Assembly (NCBI RefSeq): GCF_021647475.1
Contig: NZ_JAKIUR010000008.1
Span: 15,372 to 79,371 of the forward strand
Reading direction: 5' to 3'
Source of the DNA: Lutibacter sp.
GTDB lineage: Bacteria; Bacteroidota; Bacteroidia; Flavobacteriales; Flavobacteriaceae
DNA: 64,000 nt
Program-made: the position numbers and the translations under genes
The notes under the pieces: generated by a model
The model's input: the letters and a program-made list of their open reading frames with translations, nothing else
Database searches by the model: none
What the model was told of the DNA's origin: nothing
Shown here: in pieces, positions 33,358-42,507 of the stretch
Numbering within the stretch: position 1 is the first letter of the stretch
Layout: each line of letters starts with the position of its first letter

Positions 33358-35817
33358 ATGATGGATAAGCAATTTAATTTTTCCGAAAAAGCAAACGAAC
33401 AAATTACAGATATTAAAGACTATTTATTTAGAATATTAGCTAATTGGAAATGGTTTGTATTAGCAATAATAATTGCATTAGCAATTGCTTACTTCTTTAA
33501 TATTTCAACTCAAAAAATTTATGGTTTAAAAACAACAATTGCAGTAAAAGAAAAACAAAATCCGCTATTTGCTACAGGTACAAATATTGCATTTAATTGG
33601 GGAGGAGTTAGTGATAAAGTTGAAAGTATTAGAAAAACATTTACATCAAGATCACATAATGAAAAAGTGGTGAAAGAACTTAAATTTTATATTGATTATT
33701 TTGTAGATGGGAAATTTAGAAAGGAAGATGTTTATGGTAAAAATCCGTTTAAAATTAAATTACAACCTAATCAATATCAGTTATTAGATAATTTTATAAA
33801 AATAACTTTTCAGGATAACAATAATTTTACAGTTTCTGTTGATTTTAATGAAGATTCTAAGTATAAATTAATGAATTACAACAATGAAACTACTAAAAAT
33901 TTTATCCCAAAAACATATAGTTTTAGTAAAAAATATTCTTTTAATGAATATATAAATGAACCTTTTTTAAAAGGAGAACTAATAAAGAAAGACAGCACCA
34001 GTAATTTAACGGGAAAAACCTATTATATTCAATTAAAATCTATAAATGAAGTTACTAACGAATATAGAAATATTAGAGCAAAAGGTTTATCAGGAACTTC
34101 CTTAATTGAAGTTTCATTAACTGGAGCTAATAAATATAAATTGGTAGATTTTTTAAACAAAACGGTAGAAGTTTTGGCAAAAGATCAACTTGCAGAAAAA
34201 ACAGATTATGCACGTAGCACCAAAAAATTTATTGACGAACAATTTAAAAACACTTCAGATAGCTTAAAATTAATTGAAGATAATATAGGTAAATTTAAAA
34301 AGAAAAATGCCATTTATGATTTATCAGCACAAGGTGTTGAAATATTTTCACAAACTACAGGTTTAGATAAAGTTCAAAAAGAACTTACCGATAAAATTGC
34401 CTATTTAAAAAATTTAGAAAACTACATTAAAACACATACCAATTATGCTAAAATTCCGGCACCTGCAATAATTAATGTAGATGATGCTTCTATTGCTGGA
34501 ATGGTAGGTAAATTAACAGAATTATCAGTAAAAAAAGAACAATTAGCTAATGAAGTTACAGCAAATCATCCTTCTTTAAAATTAGCAACACAAGAAATTG
34601 AAACCACAAGAAAGGTATTATTAGAAAATATTTCATCCTTAATTAATGCTATTGAGGTGAGTTTAGATAATAGCAAAAAAAGATTGAGTTCTTATAATTA
34701 CAAGTTAAATAAATTACCAAATAAAGAGCAAAAACTTTTAAATTATCAACGGCAATATAGCTTAACGGAATCTAATGTAGTTTTTTTAATGCAAAAAAGA
34801 TATGAAGCAGCCATTGCCATTGCTGCAAGTGTATCGGATATTACAGTTTTAGATTCCGCAAAAGATACAGGTCAAGGAGCTATTTTACCAAGAACTTCTT
34901 TTAATTATATGATTGCACTTTTATTAGGTATTATTTTACCTTTATTTGTAATTATAGCACTTGAAGTTTTTGACAATAAAATTAATACAGTAGAAGATAT
35001 TGAGCGTATTTCACCAATTCCAATTTTAGGAGTATTAGGTAAAAATTTAGCTGAAAATAATTTAGCCGTTTTTTTAAAACCAAAATCTACCGTAGCAGAA
35101 TCTTTTAGGTCGTTACGTTCAAATATTCAATTTTTAATTTCAAGAGAATTAAAAGATAAGCCTAAAACTATTTTAGTTACATCATCGGTTAGTGGAGAAG
35201 GTAAAACGTTTGTTTCTATAAATATGGCAACAGTATTTGCATTAGGAGGGAAAAAAACAATATTAGTTGGTTTAGATTTACGTAAACCTAAAATATTTGG
35301 TGATTTTGAAATTACTAATAAAAAAGGAGTTGTTAATTTTTTAATTGATGATGCTGATTTATCTTCAATCATTCATAAATCTAAAATTCCTAATTTAGAT
35401 GTAATTACATCTGGTCCCGTTCCTCCAAATCCATCAGAACTATTAATTAACTCTAGCATGGATGAGATGATTAATAAATTAAAAGAAGATTATGAATATA
35501 TAATTCTCGATACTCCGCCAATTGGCTTAGTTAGTGATGCTATTGAATTATTGAAATACGCAGATACTACTATGTATGTTGCCAGGCATGGTTATTCTCA
35601 AAAAGGGATGTTAAAAATGATTAATGAAAAATATTTGAAAGAAGAAATTTCAAACATTAGCATTATTTTAAATGACTTTAAAGTAAAAGCCAAATACAGA
35701 TATTCTTATGGATATTCTTATGGTTATGGATACGGTTATGGTAAATATTCTAATGGATACCATGAAAATGAAAAGAAATCATTTTTTAAAAAATGGTTTA
35801 AAAAGAAAAACAGCTAA
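33358..35817 (+). CDS. Polysaccharide chain-length tyrosine autokinase (Wzc-like)
   Basis: An 819-residue inner-membrane co-polymerase with a C-terminal BY-kinase. The first helix (about residues 32-50) is followed by a Wzz domain and long coiled coil (about 280-480), a second helix near 520-540, and the kinase domain. The latter has Walker A VTSSVSGEGKTFVSINMA, Walker A' ILVGLDLRKPKIFG and Walker B YIILDTPPIGLVSDA. The C terminus carries an unusual Tyr/Gly run (YRYSYGYSYGYGYGYG and further), the expected cluster of autophosphorylation tyrosines. It partners the Wza-like lipoprotein upstream. Confidence 0.92.
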   Translation: MMDKQFNFSEKANEQITDIKDYLFRILANWKWFVLAIIIALAIAYFFNISTQKIYGLKTTIAVKEKQNPLFATGTNIAFNWGGVSDKVESIRKTFTSRSHNEKVVKELKFYIDYFVDGKFRKEDVYGKNPFKIKLQPNQYQLLDNFIKITFQDNNNFTVSVDFNEDSKYKLMNYNNETTKNFIPKTYSFSKKYSFNEYINEPFLKGELIKKDSTSNLTGKTYYIQLKSINEVTNEYRNIRAKGLSGTSLIEVSLTGANKYKLVDFLNKTVEVLAKDQLAEKTDYARSTKKFIDEQFKNTSDSLKLIEDNIGKFKKKNAIYDLSAQGVEIFSQTTGLDKVQKELTDKIAYLKNLENYIKTHTNYAKIPAPAIINVDDASIAGMVGKLTELSVKKEQLANEVTANHPSLKLATQEIETTRKVLLENISSLINAIEVSLDNSKKRLSSYNYKLNKLPNKEQKLLNYQRQYSLTESNVVFLMQKRYEAAIAIAASVSDITVLDSAKDTGQGAILPRTSFNYMIALLLGIILPLFVIIALEVFDNKINTVEDIERISPIPILGVLGKNLAENNLAVFLKPKSTVAESFRSLRSNIQFLISRELKDKPKTILVTSSVSGEGKTFVSINMATVFALGGKKTILVGLDLRKPKIFGDFEITNKKGVVNFLIDDADLSSIIHKSKIPNLDVITSGPVPPNPSELLINSSMDEMINKLKEDYEYIILDTPPIGLVSDAIELLKYADTTMYVARHGYSQKGMLKMINEKYLKEEISNISIILNDFKVKAKYRYSYGYSYGYGYGYGKYSNGYHENEKKSFFKKWFKKKNS

Positions 35818-35820
35818 CTA

Positions 35821-37056
35821 TTAAATTTCTTTTCCTTCAATAAACACTTTATCAATAAAATTGTTTCCAAAAGAATATGGTAAAAAACTATAACTAGGTA
35901 TAGATTGTGTAATAATAAAATTAGCCTTTTTACCTTTGCAGATACTTCCATGAGTTTTTTCAATTCCCATGGCATAAGCTCCATTTATAGTAGCAGCATT
36001 TATAGCTTCTTCAGGAATCATTTTCATTTTTATACAGGCAGTAGAAATCACAAAATTCATATTTCCAGATGGAGTAGAGCCAGGATTGTAATCTGTGGCA
36101 AGTGCTAATGGTAAACCAGCATCTATTATTTTACGTGCAGGAGTGTATGGAATACTTAAAAAATAAGAACAAGATGGTAATGCAACAGGCATTGTTTTAG
36201 AGTTTTTTAAAGCCTCAATATCTTCATCTCTCATTTCTTCTAAATGATCAACAGAAAGTGCATTAAATTTCACTCCAGCTTGTATTCCGCCAATCGCAGT
36301 AAACTGGTTTACATGTATTTTTGGTTTTAAGTTATATTTTGAAGCAGCTTCTAAAATTTTAACGGTATCAGCAACAGAAAAATATCCAGTTTCACAAAAT
36401 ACATCTATAAATTCAGCTAAATTTTCTTTTGCTACTTCTGGCAAAATTTCATTAATAACCATATTTATAAAACCACTTTTGTTATTTTTAAATGCTTTTG
36501 GTAAAGCATGTGCAGCCAAAAAAGTTGCTTTTATAGTAATAGGGAAATTTTCATTTAATTTTTTTATTACGTTAAGCATTTTTAATTCAGCTTCTTTAGT
36601 AAGTCCGTAACCAGATTTTATTTCAACAGCACCTGTGCCCATTTTCATAATTTCTTTAATACGGATTGCCGATTGCTCATATAAATCATTTTCAGAAGTA
36701 TTTTGAAGATTTCTAGCTGAATTTAAAATCCCGCCACCATTTTTGGCTATTTCTTCATAAGTTAAACCATTTATTCTATCCACAAATTCTTGTTCTCTAT
36801 TTCCAGCATAAACTATGTGTGTGTGACTATCACACCAAGTTGGCAAAATCATCTTTCCTGTTACATCAATAATCTTATCAATATTTAATTTCGGAATTTT
36901 AGCCATTTCACCAAAATCTTTAATGATATTGTTTTCAATAAGTAGGTATGCATTTTTAATAGTAGGAAGCACTTTCATTTGTTTTCCAATAATCATTTGT
37001 TTTGGAAAATCTTCAACTTGTATTAACTCTTTTATATTTGTAAATAAAACTTTCAT
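35821..37056 (-). CDS. hutI: Imidazolonepropionase
   Basis: Hydrolyses imidazolone-5-propionate in histidine breakdown. 411 residues of the amidohydrolase fold. Metal-binding HxH occurs in WCDSHTHIVYAGNREQEF (about residue 73), the active-site GGGILNSARNLQ follows, and other ligands lie in HVNQFTAIGG and LALATDYNPGSTPSGNM. No hutH, hutU or hutG gene is in the window, so the pathway genes are scattered. It is transcribed alone from a -7 box at 37078-37085. Confidence 0.93.
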   Translation of the reverse strand: MKVLFTNIKELIQVEDFPKQMIIGKQMKVLPTIKNAYLLIENNIIKDFGEMAKIPKLNIDKIIDVTGKMILPTWCDSHTHIVYAGNREQEFVDRINGLTYEEIAKNGGGILNSARNLQNTSENDLYEQSAIRIKEIMKMGTGAVEIKSGYGLTKEAELKMLNVIKKLNENFPITIKATFLAAHALPKAFKNNKSGFINMVINEILPEVAKENLAEFIDVFCETGYFSVADTVKILEAASKYNLKPKIHVNQFTAIGGIQAGVKFNALSVDHLEEMRDEDIEALKNSKTMPVALPSCSYFLSIPYTPARKIIDAGLPLALATDYNPGSTPSGNMNFVISTACIKMKMIPEEAINAATINGAYAMGIEKTHGSICKGKKANFIITQSIPSYSFLPYSFGNNFIDKVFIEGKEI

Positions 37057-37077
37057 TTTGCACTTGAATTATCTATT

Positions 37078-37085
37078 CAAATATA
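37078..37085 (-). promoter_or_regulatory. -7 box of hutI (TATATTTG)
   Basis: Minus-strand TATATTTG, 21 bp before the hutI start. No matching -33 TTG was seen at the usual distance. Confidence 0.5.
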
Positions 37086-37188
37086 CAGTTAATTTCTTAA
37101 GATTTTACGGTATAAAAACTATAACGATTTCGTGATAATAGTTACTATTTTTTGAATGATTTCTTAAGGTTTTCATGCAATATTGAAT

Positions 37189-37196
37189 TACCTTTG
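37189..37196 (+). promoter_or_regulatory. -7 box of pta-ackA (TACCTTTG)
   Basis: TACCTTTG fits TAnnTTTG and lies 15 bp before the pta ATG. Confidence 0.55.
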
Positions 37197-37211
37197 TAAA
37201 AAATTAAAAAA

Positions 37212-39305
37212 ATGAATAAAGCAATATATATTGCTACAAGTGAAGCTCATAGTGGTAAATCTTTAATAACCTTAGGTTTAATGAGAATGATGCTTGGCAA
37301 AACAGCAAAAGTTGGTTATTTTAGACCTATAATAGATGATGTAAAAAAAGGAAAAAAAGACAATCATATTAAAACGATTATTTCTTATTTTGAGTTAAAT
37401 TTAAATCCAGAAGATGCCTATGGATTAACGCGTTCTGAATTTATAAATAAACGTAATGAAGGTAAAGAAGGAGAAGTTTTAGATATAATTATTGAAAAGT
37501 ACAAAAAACTAGAAGAACAATATGATTTTATGCTAGTGGAAGGTACTGATTTTTCTAATGAAACGGCAGCTATTGAATTAGATGCAAATATTTTATTTGC
37601 AAAAAATTTAGGAATACCTGCAATTATAGTTTCTACTGGTATTGGCAAAACATTAGAAGAATTTATTAACGGATTACATTTGGCATACGATTCCTTTAAA
37701 GAAAAAGAAGTAGAAGTATTGGCGGTTATTGCAAATAAAGTTAAAGAAGAAAATATTGAAATTGTTAAAAAAGGAGTTGAGAAAAATTTACCTAAAAATG
37801 TTTTTGTTAATGTAATTCCATTAATTCCTTCTTTAAATAATCCAACGGTTAAAGAAATTTCCAAAGCACTTAATGCAAAAGTTTTATTTGGAAAAGAACA
37901 TTTAAATAACCAAGCAGCAAGTTTTAAAGTTGGTGCAATGCAATTGCGTAATTACTTAACACATATAGAAGAAAATAGTTTAATTATTACTCCTGGTGAC
38001 CGTGCTGATGTAATTTTAGGAGCGTTACAAGCAAACATATCTTCAAATTATCCATCTATTTCTGGAATTGTTTTAACAGGAGGTATTAAACTAGATGAAT
38101 CCATTGTAAAATTAATTGATGGTTTAAATCAAATTGTACCTATAATTTCTGCAAAACAAGGCACTTTTGAAGCCACTAATATTGTGGGGTCTGTTAGGGC
38201 TCAAATGTATGCGAGTAATAAACGAAAAATTATTACATCATTAAATACATTTGATAAATATGTAGAATCACATAAACTTAATGAAAAATTAATTTCATTT
38301 ACTAATAGTGGAATAACACCAAGAATGTTTCAATACAATTTACTCAAAAGAGCAAAACAAGTTAGAAAACATATTGTTTTACCAGAAGGAAATGATGATA
38401 GAATAATTACTGCTGCTTGCAAATTGATTGAAATGGATGTAGTTGATTTGACCATTTTAGGTGAAAAAGCTAAAATTGAAAACGCTCTTAAAAGACTTCA
38501 TTTAAAAACTAATATTGATAGAATTAATATTATTAAACCTGGAGAATCTGAGTATTATCAAGATTTTGTTACTTCATTATTTGAATTAAGAAAACATAAA
38601 GGCTTAACTATGGCAATGGCAGAAGATTTAATGTGTGATGTTTCCTATTTTGGAACTATGATGGTGTATAAAGGTTTAGCTGATGGAATGGTTTCAGGTG
38701 CTGCACATACCACACAACATACTATTTTACCAGCATTGCAATTTGTTAAAACCAAGCCAGGCGTTTCAGTAGTTTCTTCTATATTTTTTATGTGTTTAGA
38801 TGATAGAGTTTCTGTTTTTGGAGATTGTGCAATTAATCCAAATCCAAATGCAGAGCAATTAGCAGAAATTGCAATATCTTCTGCAAATTCAAGCGTTAAT
38901 TTTGGAATTGAACCTAAAATAGCAATGCTATCCTATTCATCAGGTGCTTCTGGAAAAGGAGAAGATGTAGATAAAGTAAGAAAAGCTACAGAAATTATTA
39001 AAAAATTGAGACCAGATTTAAAAGTAGAAGGACCAATTCAATATGATGCGGCAGTTGATTTATCAGTAGGTAAAAGTAAATTACCAAATTCAGAAGTAGC
39101 AGGACATGCAAATGTTTTGATTTTCCCAGATTTAAATACGGGTAACAACACTTATAAAGCAGTACAACGTGAAACAGGTGCTTTAGCAATTGGACCAATG
39201 TTACAAGGTTTAAATAAACCCATTAACGATTTAAGTAGAGGTTGTACTATTAATGATATTTTTAACACTGTTGTTTTAACAGCAATTCAAGCACAAGGCA
39301 TTTAA
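37212..39305 (+). CDS. pta: Phosphate acetyltransferase
   Basis: Interconverts acetyl-CoA and acetyl phosphate. 697 residues, the long form. An N-terminal P-loop-like domain (YIATSEAHSGKSLITLGLM) and a DRTGG domain (about residues 225-330) are followed by the catalytic PTA_PTB domain (about 370-697). The latter has KHIVLPEGNDDRIITAACKL, AAHTTQHTILPALQ and NVLIFPDLNTGNNTYKAVQR. It is 9 bp upstream of ackA, the standard overflow and acetate pathway pair, and is driven by the -7 box at 37189. Confidence 0.95.
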   Translation: MNKAIYIATSEAHSGKSLITLGLMRMMLGKTAKVGYFRPIIDDVKKGKKDNHIKTIISYFELNLNPEDAYGLTRSEFINKRNEGKEGEVLDIIIEKYKKLEEQYDFMLVEGTDFSNETAAIELDANILFAKNLGIPAIIVSTGIGKTLEEFINGLHLAYDSFKEKEVEVLAVIANKVKEENIEIVKKGVEKNLPKNVFVNVIPLIPSLNNPTVKEISKALNAKVLFGKEHLNNQAASFKVGAMQLRNYLTHIEENSLIITPGDRADVILGALQANISSNYPSISGIVLTGGIKLDESIVKLIDGLNQIVPIISAKQGTFEATNIVGSVRAQMYASNKRKIITSLNTFDKYVESHKLNEKLISFTNSGITPRMFQYNLLKRAKQVRKHIVLPEGNDDRIITAACKLIEMDVVDLTILGEKAKIENALKRLHLKTNIDRINIIKPGESEYYQDFVTSLFELRKHKGLTMAMAEDLMCDVSYFGTMMVYKGLADGMVSGAAHTTQHTILPALQFVKTKPGVSVVSSIFFMCLDDRVSVFGDCAINPNPNAEQLAEIAISSANSSVNFGIEPKIAMLSYSSGASGKGEDVDKVRKATEIIKKLRPDLKVEGPIQYDAAVDLSVGKSKLPNSEVAGHANVLIFPDLNTGNNTYKAVQRETGALAIGPMLQGLNKPINDLSRGCTINDIFNTVVLTAIQAQGI

Positions 39306-39314
39306 CATAAAAAC

Positions 39315-40499
39315 ATGAAAATATTAGTAATAAATTCAGGAAGTTCATCCATTAAATATCAATTGATAAATATGCCTCAGGAAGAAGTAATTTGTTCGGG
39401 GTTGGTTGAACGAATTGGATTAAATAATGCAGAAATTCATTATAAATCATCAGAAAATAAAATTAATGAAGTTTTAGAAATTCCAACTCATGAAGTTGGA
39501 CTTAAAAAAGTAGTTCAGTTTTTATTAGATGATAAAATTGGAGTAATAAAATCTACGGATGAAATTAAAACTATTGGGCACAGAGTTGTTCACGGTGGAA
39601 GCACTTTTTCAAATACAACTATAATTAATAATGAAGTTAAAGATAAAATAAAATCATTATTTTCTTTAGCACCTTTGCATAATCCTCCAAATTTAGAAGG
39701 TATCAACGTTTGTGAAAATATTTTTCCAAAAGCCACACAAGTAGCTGTTTTTGATACTGCTTTTCATCAAACAATGCCTGAAGTTGCTTATAAATATGCT
39801 ATTCCTAATAAATTTTTAACAGAAGAACACATTCGTGTTTATGGTTTTCATGGAACAAGTCATAAATATGTTTCAGAAAAAGCCATTGAATATTTAGGAA
39901 TACAAAATTCTAAATTAATAACCATTCATTTAGGTAATGGATGTAGTATGACAGCTATTGAAAATGGTAAAAGTATTGATCATACCCTTGGATTTGGACC
40001 AGTTACGGGCTTAATTATGGGTAGTAGAAGCGGAGACATTGACCACACAATCATTTATTATTTAGTACATAATTTAGGATATACCTTAGAAGAAGTTAAT
40101 GATATGTTGCAAAAACAAAGTGGCATGTTAGGTTTAACAGGTTTTAGTGATTTACGTGATATTGAAGCAGAATCAGCTAAAGGAAATAAAGAATGTCAAT
40201 TAGCCTTAGATATGAATGCTTACCGAATTAAAAAATACATTGGTTCTTATGCAGCAGCAATGAATGGTTTAGATGCTATTGTATTTACCGCAGGAATTGG
40301 AGAAAATTCTGTTTTAATTAGAGATTTAGTTTGTAAGAATATGGATTATTTAGGTATTAATTTAGATACTGAAAAGAACAATTTAGGAGCTAAAAAACTT
40401 ACTGAAATTCAATCAGAAACTTCAAAAGTAAAAGTGTTAATTATTCCTACAAATGAAGAAGTAGAAATTGCTAAACAAAGCTATCAATTAGTTAAGTAA
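39315..40499 (+). CDS. ackA: Acetate kinase
   Basis: Converts acetyl phosphate and ADP to acetate and ATP. 394 residues with the N-terminal VINSGSSSIKYQLI, GHRVVHGG, the catalytic region VFDTAFHQTMPEVAYKYAIP and RVYGFHGTSHKYVS. HLGNGCSMTAIENGKSIDHTLGFGPVTGLIMGSRSGDIDH and FTAGIGENSVLIR follow. It is the second gene of the pta operon. A long-stem terminator follows, whose loop is occupied by an R1 repeat. Confidence 0.96.
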   Translation: MKILVINSGSSSIKYQLINMPQEEVICSGLVERIGLNNAEIHYKSSENKINEVLEIPTHEVGLKKVVQFLLDDKIGVIKSTDEIKTIGHRVVHGGSTFSNTTIINNEVKDKIKSLFSLAPLHNPPNLEGINVCENIFPKATQVAVFDTAFHQTMPEVAYKYAIPNKFLTEEHIRVYGFHGTSHKYVSEKAIEYLGIQNSKLITIHLGNGCSMTAIENGKSIDHTLGFGPVTGLIMGSRSGDIDHTIIYYLVHNLGYTLEEVNDMLQKQSGMLGLTGFSDLRDIEAESAKGNKECQLALDMNAYRIKKYIGSYAAAMNGLDAIVFTAGIGENSVLIRDLVCKNMDYLGINLDTEKNNLGAKKLTEIQSETSKVKVLIIPTNEEVEIAKQSYQLVK

Positions 40500-40509
40500 T
40501 ATTAATTAC

Positions 40510-40652
40510 AAAAAAGAGAGTATCTAAAAAGTCTTGAAAACTGTCATTCTGAACTTGTTTCAGAATCTCATCTTACTGATTACCAGTTATTATAAGAACC
40601 TGAAACAAGTTCAGGTTGACGAATTTTTTACTTTTTAGATACTCTCTTTTTT
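40510..40652. terminator. Bidirectional ackA/fumC terminator split by an R1 repeat
   Basis: Perfect 23-bp inverted repeat: 40510-40532 (contains GAGAGTATCTAAAAAGT) and 40630-40652 (ACTTTTTAGATACTCTC...), with A-run and T-run ends suited to both strands. The two arms are 97 bp apart because an R1 element sits in the loop. Confidence 0.85.
40542..40621. repeat. R1 repeat within the ackA/fumC terminator loop, copy 6
   Basis: Starts TGTCATTCTGAACTTG and ends TTCAGGTTGACG, an 80-bp copy lacking the CAGCAGGCGGG stem. Its outer ends pair, so the terminator hairpin can still form as a longer stem. Confidence 0.83.
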
Positions 40653-40670
40653 AGGTTAATAAATTACAAT

Positions 40671-42068
40671 TTATTTTAAAGAACCACACATATCTTCTGG
40701 TTTTACCCATTCATCATATTGTTCGGCGGTAACATATCCTAATCTAACAGCTTCTTCTTTTAAAGTTGTTCCATTAGCGTGTGCCGTATTTGCAATTTCT
40801 GCAGCTTTATAATAACCAATTTTTGGATTTAAAGCGGTTACTAACATTAACGAATTATTTAATAACTCATTTATTCTTTCGGTATTCACTTTAATTCCAA
40901 CAGCACAATTATCGTTGAAACTAACACAAGCATCACCTAATAAACGTGCAGATTGTAAAAAATTAGCCGCCATTACAGGTTTAAATACGTTTAATTCAAA
41001 ATGACCTTGAAGTCCACCAACAGTAATTGCAACATCATTACCAATTACTTGTGCAGCAACCATAGTTAATGCTTCAACTTGAGTTGGATTTACTTTTCCT
41101 GGCATAATAGAACTTCCTGGCTCATTTGCTGGTAAAATTAATTCTCCAATACCAGAACGTGGTCCTGATGCCATCATACGTATATCGTGTGCCATTTTAC
41201 TAAGTGAAACGGCTAATTGTTTTAACGCTCCGTGACTTTCAACAATAGCATCGTGTGCTGCTAAGGCCTCAAATTTATTTTCGGCAGTTACAAAAGGTAA
41301 ATCTGTAAATTCAGCAATTTTTTTTGCTACTAAAACATCGTATCCTTTTGGTGTGTTTAAGCCTGTTCCAACAGCTGTTCCTCCTAAAGCTAACTCAGCT
41401 AAATGAGGTAATGTGTTTTTTAAAGCTCTTAAACCGTGAGATAATTGAGATGCATAGCCAGAAAATTCTTGTCCAACAGTTAAAGGGGTAGCATCCATTA
41501 AATGTGTTCTACCAATTTTAACAACATCTTTAAATTCTTTTGATTTTGCTACAAATGTTTTTTGAAGTTTTTCAATTCCAGGAATAGTTATATCATTTAA
41601 CATTTTATAACTAGCAATATGCATTCCTGTTGGAAAAGTATCGTTACTAGATTGTGATTTGTTTACATCATCATTAGGTTGAATTACTTTTTCTCCTTCA
41701 CCAATTACTCTTCCAGCAAGTTCTTGAGCACGATTGGCAATAACTTCATTTACATTCATATTGCTTTGTGTACCTGAGCCTGTTTGCCAAATAACTAAAG
41801 GGAATTGATCATCTAACTTTCCCGCTAAAATTTCATCGCAAACTTTAGAAATTAAATCTCTTTTATCTTCTGGTAAAACTCCTAATTCGCAATTAGCGTG
41901 TGCAGCAGCTTTTTTTAAATAGGCAAAACCTTCAATAATTTCATGAGGCATAGATGCACTTGGACCAATTTTAAAATTGTTTTTAGATCGTTCTGTTTGA
42001 GCTCCCCAATATTTATCTGCAGGAACTTTAACTTCACCCATAGTGTCCTTTTCAATTCTGTATTTCAT
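40671..42068 (-). CDS. fumC: Fumarate hydratase, class II
   Basis: Hydrates fumarate to malate in the TCA cycle. 465 residues; heat-stable, iron-independent type. Motifs are QTGSGTQSNMNVNEVIANRA, SSNDTFPTGMHIA, GRTHLMDATPLTVGQEFSGY and the superfamily signature GSSIMPGKVNPTQ (catalytic Ser in the mobile loop). The C terminus KIGYYKAAEIANTAHANGTTLKEEAV is typical. It is convergent with ackA and shares its terminator. A -7 box lies 64 bp upstream of the start. Confidence 0.96.
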   Translation of the reverse strand: MKYRIEKDTMGEVKVPADKYWGAQTERSKNNFKIGPSASMPHEIIEGFAYLKKAAAHANCELGVLPEDKRDLISKVCDEILAGKLDDQFPLVIWQTGSGTQSNMNVNEVIANRAQELAGRVIGEGEKVIQPNDDVNKSQSSNDTFPTGMHIASYKMLNDITIPGIEKLQKTFVAKSKEFKDVVKIGRTHLMDATPLTVGQEFSGYASQLSHGLRALKNTLPHLAELALGGTAVGTGLNTPKGYDVLVAKKIAEFTDLPFVTAENKFEALAAHDAIVESHGALKQLAVSLSKMAHDIRMMASGPRSGIGELILPANEPGSSIMPGKVNPTQVEALTMVAAQVIGNDVAITVGGLQGHFELNVFKPVMAANFLQSARLLGDACVSFNDNCAVGIKVNTERINELLNNSLMLVTALNPKIGYYKAAEIANTAHANGTTLKEEAVRLGYVTAEQYDEWVKPEDMCGSLK

Positions 42069-42131
42069 AATAAAATTTTATAAGATTATGTTTTAATTTA
42101 TCAAATTTTTTAGTAGCGTAGTAGTGAAATT

Positions 42132-42139
42132 CAAAGTTA
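42132..42139 (-). promoter_or_regulatory. -7 box of fumC (TAACTTTG)
   Basis: Minus-strand TAACTTTG fits TAnnTTTG and gives a leader of about 60 bases for fumC. Confidence 0.45.
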
Positions 42140-42229
42140 CAAAAAGTGACTTTTAACTTCTTTAAAATTAGCTATTTTTTTTGATTTTATTTGTAAGAAT
42201 TGTAACGAATGAAAAAAAATGAAAATTTA

Positions 42230-42259
42230 TTGTTAAATTAAAAATAAATAGTAGTTTTG
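42230..42259 (+). promoter_or_regulatory. Promoter TTG-N19-TAGTTTTG
   Basis: TTG at 42230-42232 and TAGTTTTG at 42252-42259 with a 19-bp spacer match the Bacteroidota consensus, 30 bp before a 53-codon ORF. Confidence 0.65.
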
Positions 42260-42289
42260 TCTTAAATAAGAACAATTAGACAATTTACT

Positions 42290-42451
42290 ATGGACTTAGC
42301 ACAATTTTCAGGATTTTTAATTTTTTTATCCATTTTCACTATGGGATTTTGGTTGATGATTTTTTTATTAACCTTTATAGTTCCTTATTGGTTAATTGGA
42401 AACATTAAAGAAATAATTAAATATAGAAAAGAAGCAAAAAAAGCGAAGTAA
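42290..42451 (+). CDS. Small membrane protein, 53 residues
   Basis: One long hydrophobic region (FSGFLIFLSIFTMGFWLMIF and onward to about residue 39), probably two close helices, followed by a basic cytoplasmic tail (KEIIKYRKEAKKAK). A consensus promoter precedes it and a strong terminator follows, so it forms a complete transcription unit. I recognise no family. The reading frame is short but well framed by signals, which makes it likely to be real. Confidence 0.65.
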   Translation: MDLAQFSGFLIFLSIFTMGFWLMIFLLTFIVPYWLIGNIKEIIKYRKEAKKAK

Positions 42452-42470
42452 TTTGTTTACATATATAAAT

Positions 42471-42507
42471 AAAAAAGAGGCAATTTTTAATAATTGCCTC
42501 TTTTTTT
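42471..42507. terminator. Bidirectional terminator
   Basis: Stem GAGGCAATT (42477-42485) / AATTGCCTC (42492-42500) with A-run and T-run flanks. It ends the 53-residue gene and, overlapping its stop codon, the minus-strand outer-membrane protein gene. Confidence 0.88.

Noticed and set aside
32569..35817. Capsule biosynthesis locus
   Set aside because: Only Wza- and Wzc-like genes are present; there are no glycosyltransferases, flippase or polymerase in the window.
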